From: a virus
Length of the DNA: 32,384 nt
IMG/VR virus record: IMGVR_UViG_3300032116_000832
Location: 1 to 32,384 of that record
Reading direction: 5' to 3' (one strand)
Under the pieces are notes generated by a model that saw only the letters and a program-made list of their open reading frames with translations, ran no database searches and was not told the origin of the DNA. A program made the translations under genes and the position numbers. Positions 18,175 to 26,462 of this stretch are shown here, one piece after another (within the stretch, counting starts at the first letter, position 1; every line of letters starts with the position of its first letter).

Positions 18175-18433
18175 ACCTAAAGGCGGTCTAGATCGTTGGT
18201 TCGCCGAGAAATGGGTGGACATCAAGACCGGCAAGCCGTGCGGTCGTCAGGAAGGCGAGGAGCGCGCCGGATATCCCGCTTGCAGACCGACAAAGCGCAT
18301 CAGCGAGAAGACTCCGAAGACTCTTGGTGAGATGAGCAGCGCGGAGAAAGCTCGGTTCAAGCGCGAGAAAACCAGCTTCCAGAAGATCGGTTACCAGCAT
18401 AGGATGCGTAAGAAGAATAAGGAAAAAACATGA
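18164..18433 (+). CDS. DUF5872-like basic protein (89 aa)
   Basis: The start at 18164 (MSDKPKGGLDRWFAEKWVDI) overlaps the preceding gene by 11 bp. An upstream in-frame ATG would lie inside that gene. The pattern GGLDRWF.EKWVDI, KPCGR, YPACRPTKR and SEKTPKTLGEM is the DUF5872 domain found in phages and giant viruses. It contains conserved Cys residues and a very basic C-terminus (KARFKREKTSFQKIGYQHRM). It is probably a small nucleic-acid-binding or virion protein. The adjacent VYPSAYANGW gene belongs to the same context elsewhere, so the two likely work together. Confidence 0.75.
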   Translation: MSDKPKGGLDRWFAEKWVDIKTGKPCGRQEGEERAGYPACRPTKRISEKTPKTLGEMSSAEKARFKREKTSFQKIGYQHRMRKKNKEKT

Positions 18434-18576
18434 GCTACAACGCACCATATCGTGGTTCGCCCTCAGTCTCACGACCTAGCGGAAGCGGACCTTACAAACA
18501 GTCGCCGCCGCCGAAGCCGCCGGTTAAGCCGGTTGCGAAGCCGGTTCCGAGCGGAAGCGGTCCTTACCGCAGGTAA
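18430..18576 (+). CDS. Proline-rich repeat mini-protein (48 aa)
   Basis: The ATG at 18430 overlaps the DUF5872 stop. The product MSYNAPYRGSPSVSRPSGSG has two copies of the motif PSGSGPY (residues 16-22 and 40-46) flanking a PPPKPPVKPVAKPVP stretch. The composition (Pro, Ser, Lys, Gly) predicts an extended, disordered chain. It ends 12 bp before the terminator. It is probably a small accessory protein; nothing similar is recognised. Confidence 0.55.
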   Translation: MSYNAPYRGSPSVSRPSGSGPYKQSPPPKPPVKPVAKPVPSGSGPYRR

Positions 18577-18587
18577 TTCAAAGCAAA

Positions 18588-18619
18588 ATCCCCCGGTGGC
18601 TTAGAAACCATCGGGGGAT
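18588..18619. terminator. Bidirectional intrinsic terminator
   Basis: ATCCCCCGGTGG (18588-18599) pairs with CCATCGGGGGAT (18608-18619), a 12-bp stem with one G-U and an 8-nt loop. T-rich tails lie on both sides (ATTTGTTT on plus, TTTTGCTTTG on minus). It separates the convergent plus (to 18576) and minus (from 18627) operons. Confidence 0.85.
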
Positions 18620-18626
18620 ATTTGTT

Positions 18627-19805
18627 TCAGCGTCCTAACGACTTCAGAACGCTCGCAACGAAGTCTTCGCTCTTGGCGTTGTTAACATTGGCCGACTTGA
18701 GGCCAGGATTCGTCGCCTTCGAGCTAACCCCCGGCTCGCTGCCACGGTACTTCGCTAGTTCGGCTTGCAGGCGTTTGTTTACCTCAACCTGAGAATAGAG
18801 AAGCTCACGGTATTTCGGCGCGGCAGCGGCCCAAAGAGCGGCCTTGGCGAGGTCTTCTTCGCTGTTCTCGCCGTTGAAGATTTGTTGCGCGAGGCTTAAA
18901 CGCTGGTTCAGCTCGCCATTCCACTCCTCATCGCCCTCACGCGGTTCGAAGATTTCGAGAGCGCGAGCGTTTTCACTTACCTTCGCCCAGGTCTTATTGG
19001 CCGACTCCAATGCAGCGCGAGTGCCCTGCTCGTTATCCTGCTGATACTTCGAGATGATGGCGTCGTAATCGGACTTAGCCTCGGACATCTCCGCAGCCTT
19101 CTCGCCGTTAATCTCGTCGTAGCGAACGATCAGCGCGCCGAGCTTGGCTTTCTTGGACGGCGAAAGACCGTCAACGATGTCGTCGATCTGCGAGTTCCGG
19201 TAGTCGCTCTCGGGCGACTTGAGTAGGCCAACAAGCCGCTCTCCATCGGTGCCGACAAGACCCTTCACCGATTCGAAGACTCCATTGATCTTACCCTCGT
19301 ACTTCTTGACGAATTCAGGGTGACGTTCGATGTCCAGCAATCGAACACGCTCAGAAAGCGCATCACGCTCCTCCTGCAAGGTCTTGAGCTGCGACTCGAA
19401 GTTCGGATTGGCAGTCTTGCCAGCCTTCAGTTCGTCCAGTTGTTTGGCCAACTGCGCCTTCTCCTCCTTGATCTTGCGGAACGCATCAGCGGCCTTCGTA
19501 GACTTGATCGTCTCGGGGATATCGGAATCAGCGTCCGTAGAAGTCGGAACTTCGGCGGCGGCGGTAGACTGCTTCTTCGAAGAACCGAACAAACGCTCGA
19601 TGTCCTTCTCGGATTTGCTTCCGGTGCTGGGCTTGGTCGTTTCGGATGCTGTCGGTGGTGCGGTTTTCTTAGGTTCCTCGGTAACCGGAGTCGATATACC
19701 CTCGTCGGCTTCGGCTCCCATGCGATTGAATGCGTCGAGAATCGAGTTGCCAAAGTCAGGCTGCGACGCCGGATTGGTCAGCGGAGAGTTCAGTGGTACG
19801 TCCAT
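18627..19805 (-). CDS. Scaffolding protein (392 aa)
   Basis: The product is highly charged, mostly helical and without enzyme motifs: a Pro/Thr-rich N-terminus (MDVPLNSPLTNPASQPDFGN), a long acidic/basic disordered part, and a coiled coil at about residues 105-160 (AADAFRKIKEEKAQLAKQLD, then LKTLQEERDALSERVRLLDI). A helical C-terminal half and a basic end (FVASVLKSLGR) follow. This composition and position near the portal are typical of capsid scaffolds, which direct procapsid assembly and then leave. The capsid gene lies on the opposite strand. It could alternatively be another internal head protein. Confidence 0.7.
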   Translation of the reverse strand: MDVPLNSPLTNPASQPDFGNSILDAFNRMGAEADEGISTPVTEEPKKTAPPTASETTKPSTGSKSEKDIERLFGSSKKQSTAAAEVPTSTDADSDIPETIKSTKAADAFRKIKEEKAQLAKQLDELKAGKTANPNFESQLKTLQEERDALSERVRLLDIERHPEFVKKYEGKINGVFESVKGLVGTDGERLVGLLKSPESDYRNSQIDDIVDGLSPSKKAKLGALIVRYDEINGEKAAEMSEAKSDYDAIISKYQQDNEQGTRAALESANKTWAKVSENARALEIFEPREGDEEWNGELNQRLSLAQQIFNGENSEEDLAKAALWAAAAPKYRELLYSQVEVNKRLQAELAKYRGSEPGVSSKATNPGLKSANVNNAKSEDFVASVLKSLGR

Positions 19806-19811
19806 AATTTG

Positions 19812-20066
19812 TTAGTATTGTTTTTCGAAGGTTGCTTCAGGTTCCTTAGTTGTTTCATTCACCGACAATTTTCGAAGGTTTTCAAGACAATGCGCGTAGC
19901 CAGCGGTTACACCGGCAGCGAAAATAATGTCCGATTCCTTCGCTCCATGAGACGGCATTGGAACCGGCATGGATTCAGCGACGATGCGGATTGCCATGCG
20001 TAAGAGCGGAGTCTGCAACAGCTTGGAGAATTCTGCACTCTCACCGCTGGTCATCCAGTCCGCCAT
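19812..20066 (-). CDS. Hypothetical protein (84 aa)
   Basis: The start is set at 20066 (MADWMTSGESAEFSKLLQTP) because TGAGGTAAAT ATG places an SD (GAGG) inside the stop codon of the upstream gene, giving clean coupling. The longer frame to 20135 would overlap the upstream gene by 62 bp. The product is helical with GVTAGYAHCLENLRKLSV near its middle, a pattern seen in small phage proteins near portals. Function unknown. It ends 6 bp before the scaffold start. Confidence 0.65.
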   Translation of the reverse strand: MADWMTSGESAEFSKLLQTPLLRMAIRIVAESMPVPMPSHGAKESDIIFAAGVTAGYAHCLENLRKLSVNETTKEPEATFEKQY

Positions 20067-20073
20067 ATTTACC

Positions 20074-21417
20074 TCAGGCAGATTCTTCAGGTCCGATTTC
20101 TGGGTCTTCGTTGAGCCTTTCAGCCAATTTATCATACTTTGTCTTCTTGTTGCGTTTCAGTTTATGCCTCTGCGGAATTGGGTCGAGAACCTCGTCTAGC
20201 TTGATCGGTTTCTCAGGCGTGACGACATCGCGCTTAGGTCGAATCACCTTCGTCACCTCAAGCATGTCGGCCAACGGCAGCTTGATGTAGCCGCAATCAA
20301 CGTCGTTGATGCCGTACGAGACGACAAAATGACTCTTCGCGCTGTCGTAAAACGCTCCGCACGGAAACACGACCGCAGGCAATCCCGGCCACCAATCCTG
20401 CTGATTCGTGCCGGTAAGAAGCGGCAGCGTGGTCATGCGGACGATGCGGAACGGTGCCTTGGCCTCGAAGGCGTACGCACCCATGTAGTAGCGACGCTTC
20501 TTGTTAATCCACGGCAATGAGCTGTGGAAGAAGGTCCAGTACAAGCCATCGACCAGAATCGGATTCGAGCCGCCGCGCACCTCGCCAAACTTCCAGAGCG
20601 GATTGAACTCGTCGGTGACGTACTCCGCTTCCTTCTCAAGACGCCCATTAAGGCGCACTACGACATGAGGATTGGCCGAATACACCATGTGTGGCGTGTT
20701 ATCGTGAACGAAGTAGAGCCAGTTCTTCTCATGGCCATCGTTCACCATCGCCTGGGCGTAGTTGTTGCCGTAGATCGGATCGAATCGGGCGACGTTCAGG
20801 AACTGCTTGTCCAAGACGAACATCGCCTGATGCGCGTAGCTCTTGAACGGCACAAATGTGCAGCAGCTTAGTCCGTATTTGTCGCCAAACTTGACCACTC
20901 GCGGATCTTCGAACTGCTCACCCGGCATGTGCGAGGTGAGGTTGATCAACGCTTTCTTGATGGCTCCAAGATCCTTGGTCAGCTCGAAGACAACGATGTC
21001 GTTCTTCTCAAGGTAAACGTCCTCATCCTTCTCGCGCTTGTTGCGGCAGCGTCGGGCGAAAAGGAGGATTTGACCGCTCGGTTCCTGAACGATTGCAGGG
21101 TTGAAGTAGTAAGTTCCGACCTCCTCAGGAAGCGTGATTTTGCCAACCTCCCAGTCGCATTGTTCGGCCAGCTTGGGTACGTCGTTTTTTGCGTAGCTCA
21201 TTAGAAACTCGGCTGCGAATTTGATTTCGTCGTAGAGAGCAAGCCAATGATCGCGCTCCTCGCGGACCTCGGTCAGATGCTCCTCATGTTCTTTGGTTCG
21301 AATCTTAAGCGTCTTGCGTAAATCCTCGATTTCATTGAGCAAATCGGCCTCCCCATCACCGCCATTTGCGAATCGTTTGAGAGCTTTAAGAGACAGACTT
21401 CGGATGATGTCTTTCAT
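20074..21417 (-). CDS. GH130-like five-bladed beta-propeller glycosidase/phosphorylase (447 aa)
   Basis: After a coiled-coil N-terminus (residues 20-70) the product carries propeller signatures in order: YYFNPAIVQEPSGQILLFAR (103-122), FEDPRVVKFGDKYGLS (169-184), FGEVRGGSNPILVDGLYWTF (277-296), FHSS (297-300), GLPAVVFPCGAFYD (345-358) and VVSYGINDVDCGYIKLPLAD (365-384). This matches the GH43/68/130-type fold, closest to GH130 mannoside phosphorylase-like proteins. The E/D residues in FEDPR and SYGxND are candidate substrate contacts, but the acid and reaction cannot be fixed from sequence. It lies in a sugar cassette between portal and scaffold. The coiled coil suggests multimer or virion attachment. 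Confidence 0.7.
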   Translation of the reverse strand: MKDIIRSLSLKALKRFANGGDGEADLLNEIEDLRKTLKIRTKEHEEHLTEVREERDHWLALYDEIKFAAEFLMSYAKNDVPKLAEQCDWEVGKITLPEEVGTYYFNPAIVQEPSGQILLFARRCRNKREKDEDVYLEKNDIVVFELTKDLGAIKKALINLTSHMPGEQFEDPRVVKFGDKYGLSCCTFVPFKSYAHQAMFVLDKQFLNVARFDPIYGNNYAQAMVNDGHEKNWLYFVHDNTPHMVYSANPHVVVRLNGRLEKEAEYVTDEFNPLWKFGEVRGGSNPILVDGLYWTFFHSSLPWINKKRRYYMGAYAFEAKAPFRIVRMTTLPLLTGTNQQDWWPGLPAVVFPCGAFYDSAKSHFVVSYGINDVDCGYIKLPLADMLEVTKVIRPKRDVVTPEKPIKLDEVLDPIPQRHKLKRNKKTKYDKLAERLNEDPEIGPEESA

Positions 21418-22053
21418 TCACGGATGCAGGTTTGCCCCATCTTGATACGCGAGCCTCGGCAAAATTCCGTAGAATTTCATGTGCGGAATCGAATCAACAA
21501 GCATCTGGATGTCGATTGGACACCAAACCTTTTGGTTGGTTTTCATCAGCATGCAAGCACCCTCGTAGGTGACGTAGTAGCAGTGCGTACACATGCCGCG
21601 AATTAGCCGGTACACGTTTCCGCCAATGTGCTTGTTCTCCTCGTACGGAGCCGCGCAGCAGCTTCCAACGTAAATGACATCCCAGTCCTCTGGGACATGC
21701 TGCAATTCTTCCGTCAGCTTCTCTTTCCAGTCGTCGGAGACAAACTTGCAGTCATCTTCAACGACAAGAAACGGCTGATCTTTCGGATATGCACCCGACT
21801 CAACAGCCCATTTAATGGCCGACCAAACAGAGAAATGGCTGAGTCCGGCGACGATGGACTTTACACCCATCCGACCCTTGTTAACCGAGCTGTAATACTC
21901 CGTTGAAATGCCGCAGTTGGACGCCCTGAAGCCGTAGATTGGAACCGCTTTGATTCCGAATCCGGCCATGTACTCGATGCATTCTTTTTCTCTTGGACCT
22001 TCTGGAAGCGAGACGATGAACGTTGGTGATTTTTCGATGTCTATTTTAATCAT
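21418..22053 (-). CDS. Glycosyltransferase family 25-like protein (211 aa)
   Basis: The product has the GT25 (LPS glycosyltransferase) pattern: VGIKAVPIYGFR-like N-terminal region, MGVKSIVAGLSHFSVWSAIK (62-81) with the conserved LSH..W, and PFLVVEDDCKFVSDDW (94-109) with the EDD metal/UDP-sugar site. WDVIYVGSC (124-132) and a C-terminal PIDIQMLVDSIPHMKFYGIL segment follow. GT25 enzymes transfer galactose-like sugars from UDP-sugars. The gene overlaps the methyltransferase stop (ATGA) and ends right at the start of the propeller gene, so all are one transcription unit. Target unknown. Confidence 0.78.
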   Translation of the reverse strand: MIKIDIEKSPTFIVSLPEGPREKECIEYMAGFGIKAVPIYGFRASNCGISTEYYSSVNKGRMGVKSIVAGLSHFSVWSAIKWAVESGAYPKDQPFLVVEDDCKFVSDDWKEKLTEELQHVPEDWDVIYVGSCCAAPYEENKHIGGNVYRLIRGMCTHCYYVTYEGACMLMKTNQKVWCPIDIQMLVDSIPHMKFYGILPRLAYQDGANLHP

Positions 22054-22625
22054 GCTGGAACGATGTAGATAATGCCGCGCATAGCTCCGCAGGCTTTTTC
22101 AGGCGTGTTGTAGTAGTGTTTGTATCCGCGATTTTTGAAGCTGTAGATTTTATCGATCTTGGGTTTGATCCACTCAAAAGTGTACTCTTGCCCGTTGTAA
22201 GCATCGAACCCAAGGCCACCACCGGGAACCTTGAAGTCGTGGATTGCTATGACCGGAAGAAGCTCGTACTTGGCAATTGTTTCAAGCTCATCCAAAAGTG
22301 GGCAGTACGAGTTCCAATGGGCATCGAGGAAGAATATCGTGTCATGCCCGATTCCTCGATGCGGAATAGCGTAGTCCAACATCTGCTCGCTTGAACCGTG
22401 AAAAAGCTCAACGTGAACTTTTTCTTCAGAGAACTTCTTCGAGCATTCTTGAACCAGATTATGATCGATTTCGCACGAAACGGTTTTCAGGAAATTTCGA
22501 GCAAGCCAAACCGTCGTGTCTCCGTGGTTTGTTCCGGTTTCGACAGCAGTTGTTAGGCTGTACTTGTCGCGTAAACGGAGGAATTCCTCCTGAATGAATG
22601 TGTCTCCATTAAATGGTGAACCCAT
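22050..22625 (-). CDS. SAM-dependent methyltransferase-like protein (191 aa)
   Basis: The class I methyltransferase pattern is visible: TAVETGTNHGDTTVWLARNF (26-45, motif I), VSCEIDHNLV (49-58, acidic residue after strand 2), TIFFLDAHWNSYCPLLDELE (96-115) and PVIAIHDFKVPGGG (124-137). The LDAHW and HD residues resemble metal-dependent sugar O-methyltransferases of the TylF/Methyltransf_24 group. It would add a methyl group, probably to a sugar built by the neighbouring transferases. Base composition is visibly AT-richer than portal and scaffold, suggesting acquisition. The start follows AAATT with no SD. Confidence 0.7.
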   Translation of the reverse strand: MGSPFNGDTFIQEEFLRLRDKYSLTTAVETGTNHGDTTVWLARNFLKTVSCEIDHNLVQECSKKFSEEKVHVELFHGSSEQMLDYAIPHRGIGHDTIFFLDAHWNSYCPLLDELETIAKYELLPVIAIHDFKVPGGGLGFDAYNGQEYTFEWIKPKIDKIYSFKNRGYKHYYNTPEKACGAMRGIIYIVPA

Positions 22626-22630
22626 AATTT

Positions 22631-23611
22631 TTAAATTTGATTCAAATTTTCACCGTCAAAATCAAAGTAATCGCAATCCCCAACTGGCTTGAATTCTCCG
22701 GTTTTTCTGTAGAGTTCTCGCTCTTGAGCTAGATTGAAATTGGTGTCGATTGTCCTGAAGTTTTTCTCTGCGTATAAATGCTTCTGCTCAATAGTCTCCA
22801 TTGTTTTACACATGAATTGACTAACTTCTTCATGCCGCTTGTAATCTGACTTCCAAACCCGTTTCGCATAGAATTCGTCTACAGGGTTTTCCGCGCACCA
22901 ATGCATCGCTTCGTCTTCTATTACGAGGCAGTTCTTGTTGTAGAAAATACGACTTCTGTAACCAGCATTTTCAAGTCGAACACCAAGATTGCAGTCTTCA
23001 CAGCCTCTGCGAGCCAGAAACTCGTCGTAACCGTTGATCTTGTCTAAGAATTCTACCGGGAAACTCACGTTCTGACCAAAAACCCACCCACCTCCAATCG
23101 ATATATTTTCATCGCCAAGTTGAGCGGTCATTCTGCCGTCAATATTCTTAGCCTTGTAACTCGCAATCTTGTTGTTCTCGATGACGATTTCCGAAACCTT
23201 ATCGTACGCACCGCATAACACGAATTTTTCTGATGCGGCTTTCCGATGGAAATCTATCCATCCACTTGTCAGTGCGCTGAGGTCGTCAACGAAAACAATG
23301 TGGTCGTTTTTGGCGACTAAAATTCCAGTGTTTCTGGTCGAGGAAACATCGAAGAAGTTTGTCTTCGTCTTGCGGTACTTTCCTCTCCAGATCGATGGCT
23401 TGGGCGGAATGTGAAGGTACTCGAATCTTCCGCCGACAATCTTTTCGAGCTTTTCCTTTCGGCCATCCTCGTGGTGCAGAAATGAGTCGATGAAGACAAT
23501 CTGATCGGTGACAACGCCTGATTCATACTGAGAAATCAGGGTTTCAACGAACCACTGAAACATCGGCTGTCGTCTGCACGTTACATAGTTGATCGATAAT
23601 TTGTTCATCAT
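22631..23611 (-). CDS. GT-A fold glycosyltransferase, family 2-like (326 aa)
   Basis: The product begins MMNKLSINYVTCRRQPMFQW. It has VSSTRNTGILVAKNDHIVFV followed by DD (89-110; Asp109-Asp110 as the nucleotide-sugar metal site). Further on are GGGWVFGQNVSFPVEFLDKI (173-192) and GYDEFLARRGCEDCNLGVRL (194-213) with the E-D pair typical of the acceptor/catalytic region of GT2/galactosyltransferase-type enzymes. The C-terminal third is helical. The ATG overlaps the portal stop. Base composition is AT-richer than neighbours. It should transfer a sugar from a nucleotide donor to a phage or host glycan; the acceptor is unknown. Confidence 0.75.
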   Translation of the reverse strand: MMNKLSINYVTCRRQPMFQWFVETLISQYESGVVTDQIVFIDSFLHHEDGRKEKLEKIVGGRFEYLHIPPKPSIWRGKYRKTKTNFFDVSSTRNTGILVAKNDHIVFVDDLSALTSGWIDFHRKAASEKFVLCGAYDKVSEIVIENNKIASYKAKNIDGRMTAQLGDENISIGGGWVFGQNVSFPVEFLDKINGYDEFLARRGCEDCNLGVRLENAGYRSRIFYNKNCLVIEDEAMHWCAENPVDEFYAKRVWKSDYKRHEEVSQFMCKTMETIEQKHLYAEKNFRTIDTNFNLAQERELYRKTGEFKPVGDCDYFDFDGENLNQI

Positions 23612-25857
23612 CCCTGACGCGCCAAGTTAGACTCGGCAGTTGCATTCGCTCGCTGAATATCAGCGGTTGTCTTCGCGTTCCGGCGAGCCAAGTCGGCCAT
23701 CGCCTTCGTGTTCTGACGCTGAATGTTGGCCATAGTCTCGGCATTCTGGCGAGCGATTTTCGCCTGAACCTCCGCGTTCATCACCGCAGTCTTCGGATCG
23801 ACACCCTGCTGGATGGCCATCGCCTGCTGCTGCTGCGCCATTGCCTGCTGCTGTTCGGCCAATAGCTGCCCAAGCTGCTCAACGGTCTGGACAAGCATCT
23901 GGAGCTGCTGCGCGTAAGCATCAACTTGAGGACGACGAGTAGGATCGGTGGAGAGACGAGCCAGATGATCCTGAACGTGCTGACCGATACCTTGCAGGAA
24001 GAGCATAATCTCCTGCGGATTGCCGCCCTGCTGAATCGAGGAAGCCGCCTCGTTCGCCGCCGCAAGATGCGTGTCGATGTGAACGATTTGGTTCTGCGTG
24101 TCCGTGACGATTGCCATGTTGCCCTGGCGCAAGGACGAATGCTCCAGAACGGCCAGCGCGGTCTGATCCTGAATTCGTGAAGATTGGATCTGAGTTGGCA
24201 GATACCGATCCACCATTTGTTGGCCAACCTGAGCGGCGATGTAGTCGCGCAAGAGGCTGACTTTGCCCCCTTCGGGGAGAGAACCGAGAAGTCCGAGTAG
24301 AGAGCCGAGGAGTTGCTGTTTCGCAAACTGAGAACCTTGGCCGACCGTGCGAGTCGCTTCCACGAAGTCGATGTCCAGCATGGCTTGAACCGGAACACCA
24401 CGTTCGGCGCAACGACGCTGGAACTCAATCGCGTCCTTGTCCGACTTGGTAATCGGATTCAGGTTGGGATTGGAGGCTCGGTTGTACCGCTCTTCGAAGA
24501 AGGAATCGAGCTGGTTGTAATACCGGCTGAGCTGCGTCTTACCGATTGCTGACTGCTGTGCCACGATGGCTTGGATTTCAGTCGCAGTTCGTGGGTTGCC
24601 AGCCGGTTTGTTGAGCGATTGGCGATACTGAGAGAGATTGCCCTGAAGAACATTCTCAAGGTCCGCGTTGACCGCCATAGGAGCGTCCAGAACGCCAGCA
24701 ATGTTCTGCTGAATGACTTCGTAGTCTGGCGGGAGAATGGCATACGGTCCTTGCTGAACGACGCTTGTCTTGCTGAGAGCGTTCGGGTTGAGGGGGCGGA
24801 AGAGGATCTGAGTGCGAGCGAATGCACTGTCCACCATCGAGCAACGAAGCCGGTTCTTCAGCTCCATCGCCTGAAGCATCTTGATGCCAAGACCCTTCAC
24901 ACCGTGATGCTCGCCATCACCACGGTCGTAATACATCGGATGAATGATCTGCTCCCACCGCTTGTAGCGGCGCAGCTTCCGATACATGAAGTTCTCGCTG
25001 TCCCGCTCATCGATGATGGCATGGCTGATCTGGCCATCGAACTCCTTGTAGAAGATGTGCGACATCAGCACGACCTCGGACCGCGCGCTAAAGGTGATGT
25101 CGTTCGAGCGGAGCTGACGTTGGAAGAACTCCCAATCGTACTGAACGCCGGAACGGTACGGCTCGGGCATCGCAGCGCGGATACGCTGGCGAACGTAGTC
25201 CACGTTCCAACCGGCAGCAGTCGCAGCTTTCTCGTCTTGGATCTTCTCGAACAGATCATCGACACCCATGCGAGTGCGGACGCAAGCCACCTTCCAATCG
25301 CTGACGTTGGACTTGGTGCCATCGGGGACGAGAAGATCCGTCGCCATGATGGCTTTGCATCGCCAGTTGGAGCTGTCTTCGAAGATTAGCGGACCATTGC
25401 CAATAAGGACCATCTCACGCTGCGAGAGCTGCATGATGTAGTCGAAGTCCTTGTCCAGCTTCTGGAGACGGTCGAACTCCTCGGTGATAATCTTCGACCA
25501 CTCCTCCCGCTTATCCATGTCGTTGCCGTAAGCGGTGCGAATGTTGGCGTAGGTCGGAACCTCGGCGAACACATCGTAGAAGGCTGACATGGCCAACGTG
25601 AGGAACGCTTCCGACTCGCGGAAGTTGACGTTGGTACGGAACGCTTGGTTATTGCGACGAAGCTCCGCCGGATTGTACGGAGGATTGCCGTCAACAAGAC
25701 CACGGAGCTTTGCGCGGGTGCTGTTCCGAAGCTCGTCGGCCATGATGAGCTTCTGAAATATCTCGCGAGCCGATGCCGCGTCGGCAATACGAGTTTCGGG
25801 AGCTTTACCCTCCTCGTTAATGGTTTCGAGCGGCAGTTGGGCTAGGTTTCCGTACAT
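23608..25857 (-). CDS. Portal protein (749 aa)
   Basis: The 749-residue length and order fit podovirus portals: a helical N-terminus (SAREIFQKLIMADELRNSTR), a wing/stem region with NVNFRESEAFLTLAMSAFYD and MVLIGNGPLIFEDSSNWRCK, a central GVKGLGIKMLQAMELKNRLR, and QSLNKPAGNPRTATEIQAIV. The C-terminal ~150 residues are Gln/Ala-rich and helical, ending in about four and a half 11-residue repeats (699-749; e.g. ARQNAETMANIQRQ), likely a barrel extending into the capsid as in P22-like portals. The portal forms the dodecameric DNA channel and docks the terminase. The start overlaps the upstream gene by 16 bp. Confidence 0.85.
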   Translation of the reverse strand: MYGNLAQLPLETINEEGKAPETRIADAASAREIFQKLIMADELRNSTRAKLRGLVDGNPPYNPAELRRNNQAFRTNVNFRESEAFLTLAMSAFYDVFAEVPTYANIRTAYGNDMDKREEWSKIITEEFDRLQKLDKDFDYIMQLSQREMVLIGNGPLIFEDSSNWRCKAIMATDLLVPDGTKSNVSDWKVACVRTRMGVDDLFEKIQDEKAATAAGWNVDYVRQRIRAAMPEPYRSGVQYDWEFFQRQLRSNDITFSARSEVVLMSHIFYKEFDGQISHAIIDERDSENFMYRKLRRYKRWEQIIHPMYYDRGDGEHHGVKGLGIKMLQAMELKNRLRCSMVDSAFARTQILFRPLNPNALSKTSVVQQGPYAILPPDYEVIQQNIAGVLDAPMAVNADLENVLQGNLSQYRQSLNKPAGNPRTATEIQAIVAQQSAIGKTQLSRYYNQLDSFFEERYNRASNPNLNPITKSDKDAIEFQRRCAERGVPVQAMLDIDFVEATRTVGQGSQFAKQQLLGSLLGLLGSLPEGGKVSLLRDYIAAQVGQQMVDRYLPTQIQSSRIQDQTALAVLEHSSLRQGNMAIVTDTQNQIVHIDTHLAAANEAASSIQQGGNPQEIMLFLQGIGQHVQDHLARLSTDPTRRPQVDAYAQQLQMLVQTVEQLGQLLAEQQQAMAQQQQAMAIQQGVDPKTAVMNAEVQAKIARQNAETMANIQRQNTKAMADLARRNAKTTADIQRANATAESNLARQG

Positions 25858-26462
25858 GGTCGTTTTTTCCAGCAGTGAGCTGGCAAGTTTGCGTTCTCTG
25901 TAGCGTCCGTAAATTTATGGAGTGTTTCAATGGGAAACCACACCATGCTTCTAATGAAGCAACCACAAAATTCACAGCTTTGAAGCTGCTCGTCTAGTGG
26001 TGTTGTTCCGTGTTGAGAAAGTGTCCTGACAGCTTCTTTGAGGACGCGAGCGTTGCATCCGGTGCATCCGAGTGGCTTCCGATTGAATTGACATCCAGCG
26101 CAAATGCTCGCCCTTCGAATAGCTTCCGCCTGATCAACCTTGCCGCCACCAACGGTCAGCCCATGAATCAGGCTCATGCTGAAGCGGATAACGTCTCCGA
26201 TCTGAAGAGATTTCAAACCTGCTGGTTTAGGAATCTCAACTTCGTCGTAGGAGCAGTCGGCACCGTTACGACACTGATATTCGGTGATTAAGATGTCGAG
26301 GTTGTCAGGAACCTTGACCGCGTTGGCAGCGTAATGGTTGCGGACGAACTCGCGGAGCTGCGGTAATGAACCTGCGGGTATCTCGATGCCGGTTTCAGGA
26401 ACTCGGTAGTTCCATCCGCCAGGAATGACATTGTGTTCATTGAGGATCTTGTAGCCGCTCAT
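25842..26462 (-). CDS. Zinc-ribbon-like protein between terminase and portal (206 aa)
   Basis: The start at 26462 (MSGYKILNEHNVIPGGWNYR) overlaps the terminase stop as ATGA. The first half is strand-rich (VPETGIEIPAGSLPQLREFV). The second half holds cysteine pairs in zinc-ribbon spacing, ASICAGCQFNRKPLGCTGCN and QSCEFCGCF, plus a final PAHCWKK. This Cys-rich protein sits between terminase and portal in the packaging operon, suggesting a packaging or head-completion role, but I do not know the family by name. Two zinc sites are possible. Confidence 0.7.
   Translation of the reverse strand: MSGYKILNEHNVIPGGWNYRVPETGIEIPAGSLPQLREFVRNHYAANAVKVPDNLDILITEYQCRNGADCSYDEVEIPKPAGLKSLQIGDVIRFSMSLIHGLTVGGGKVDQAEAIRRASICAGCQFNRKPLGCTGCNARVLKEAVRTLSQHGTTPLDEQLQSCEFCGCFIRSMVWFPIETLHKFTDATENANLPAHCWKKRPCTET

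Noticed and set aside
20067-20135. Longer start (MINWLKG) for the 19812-20066 gene
   Set aside because: It would overlap the propeller gene by 62 bp, whereas ATG 20066 has an SD within the upstream stop codon.
24571-25389. A 272-codon plus-strand frame opposite the portal gene
   Set aside because: Leu/Val/His-rich shadow of the portal's codon bias, with no ribosome site and no recognisable motif.
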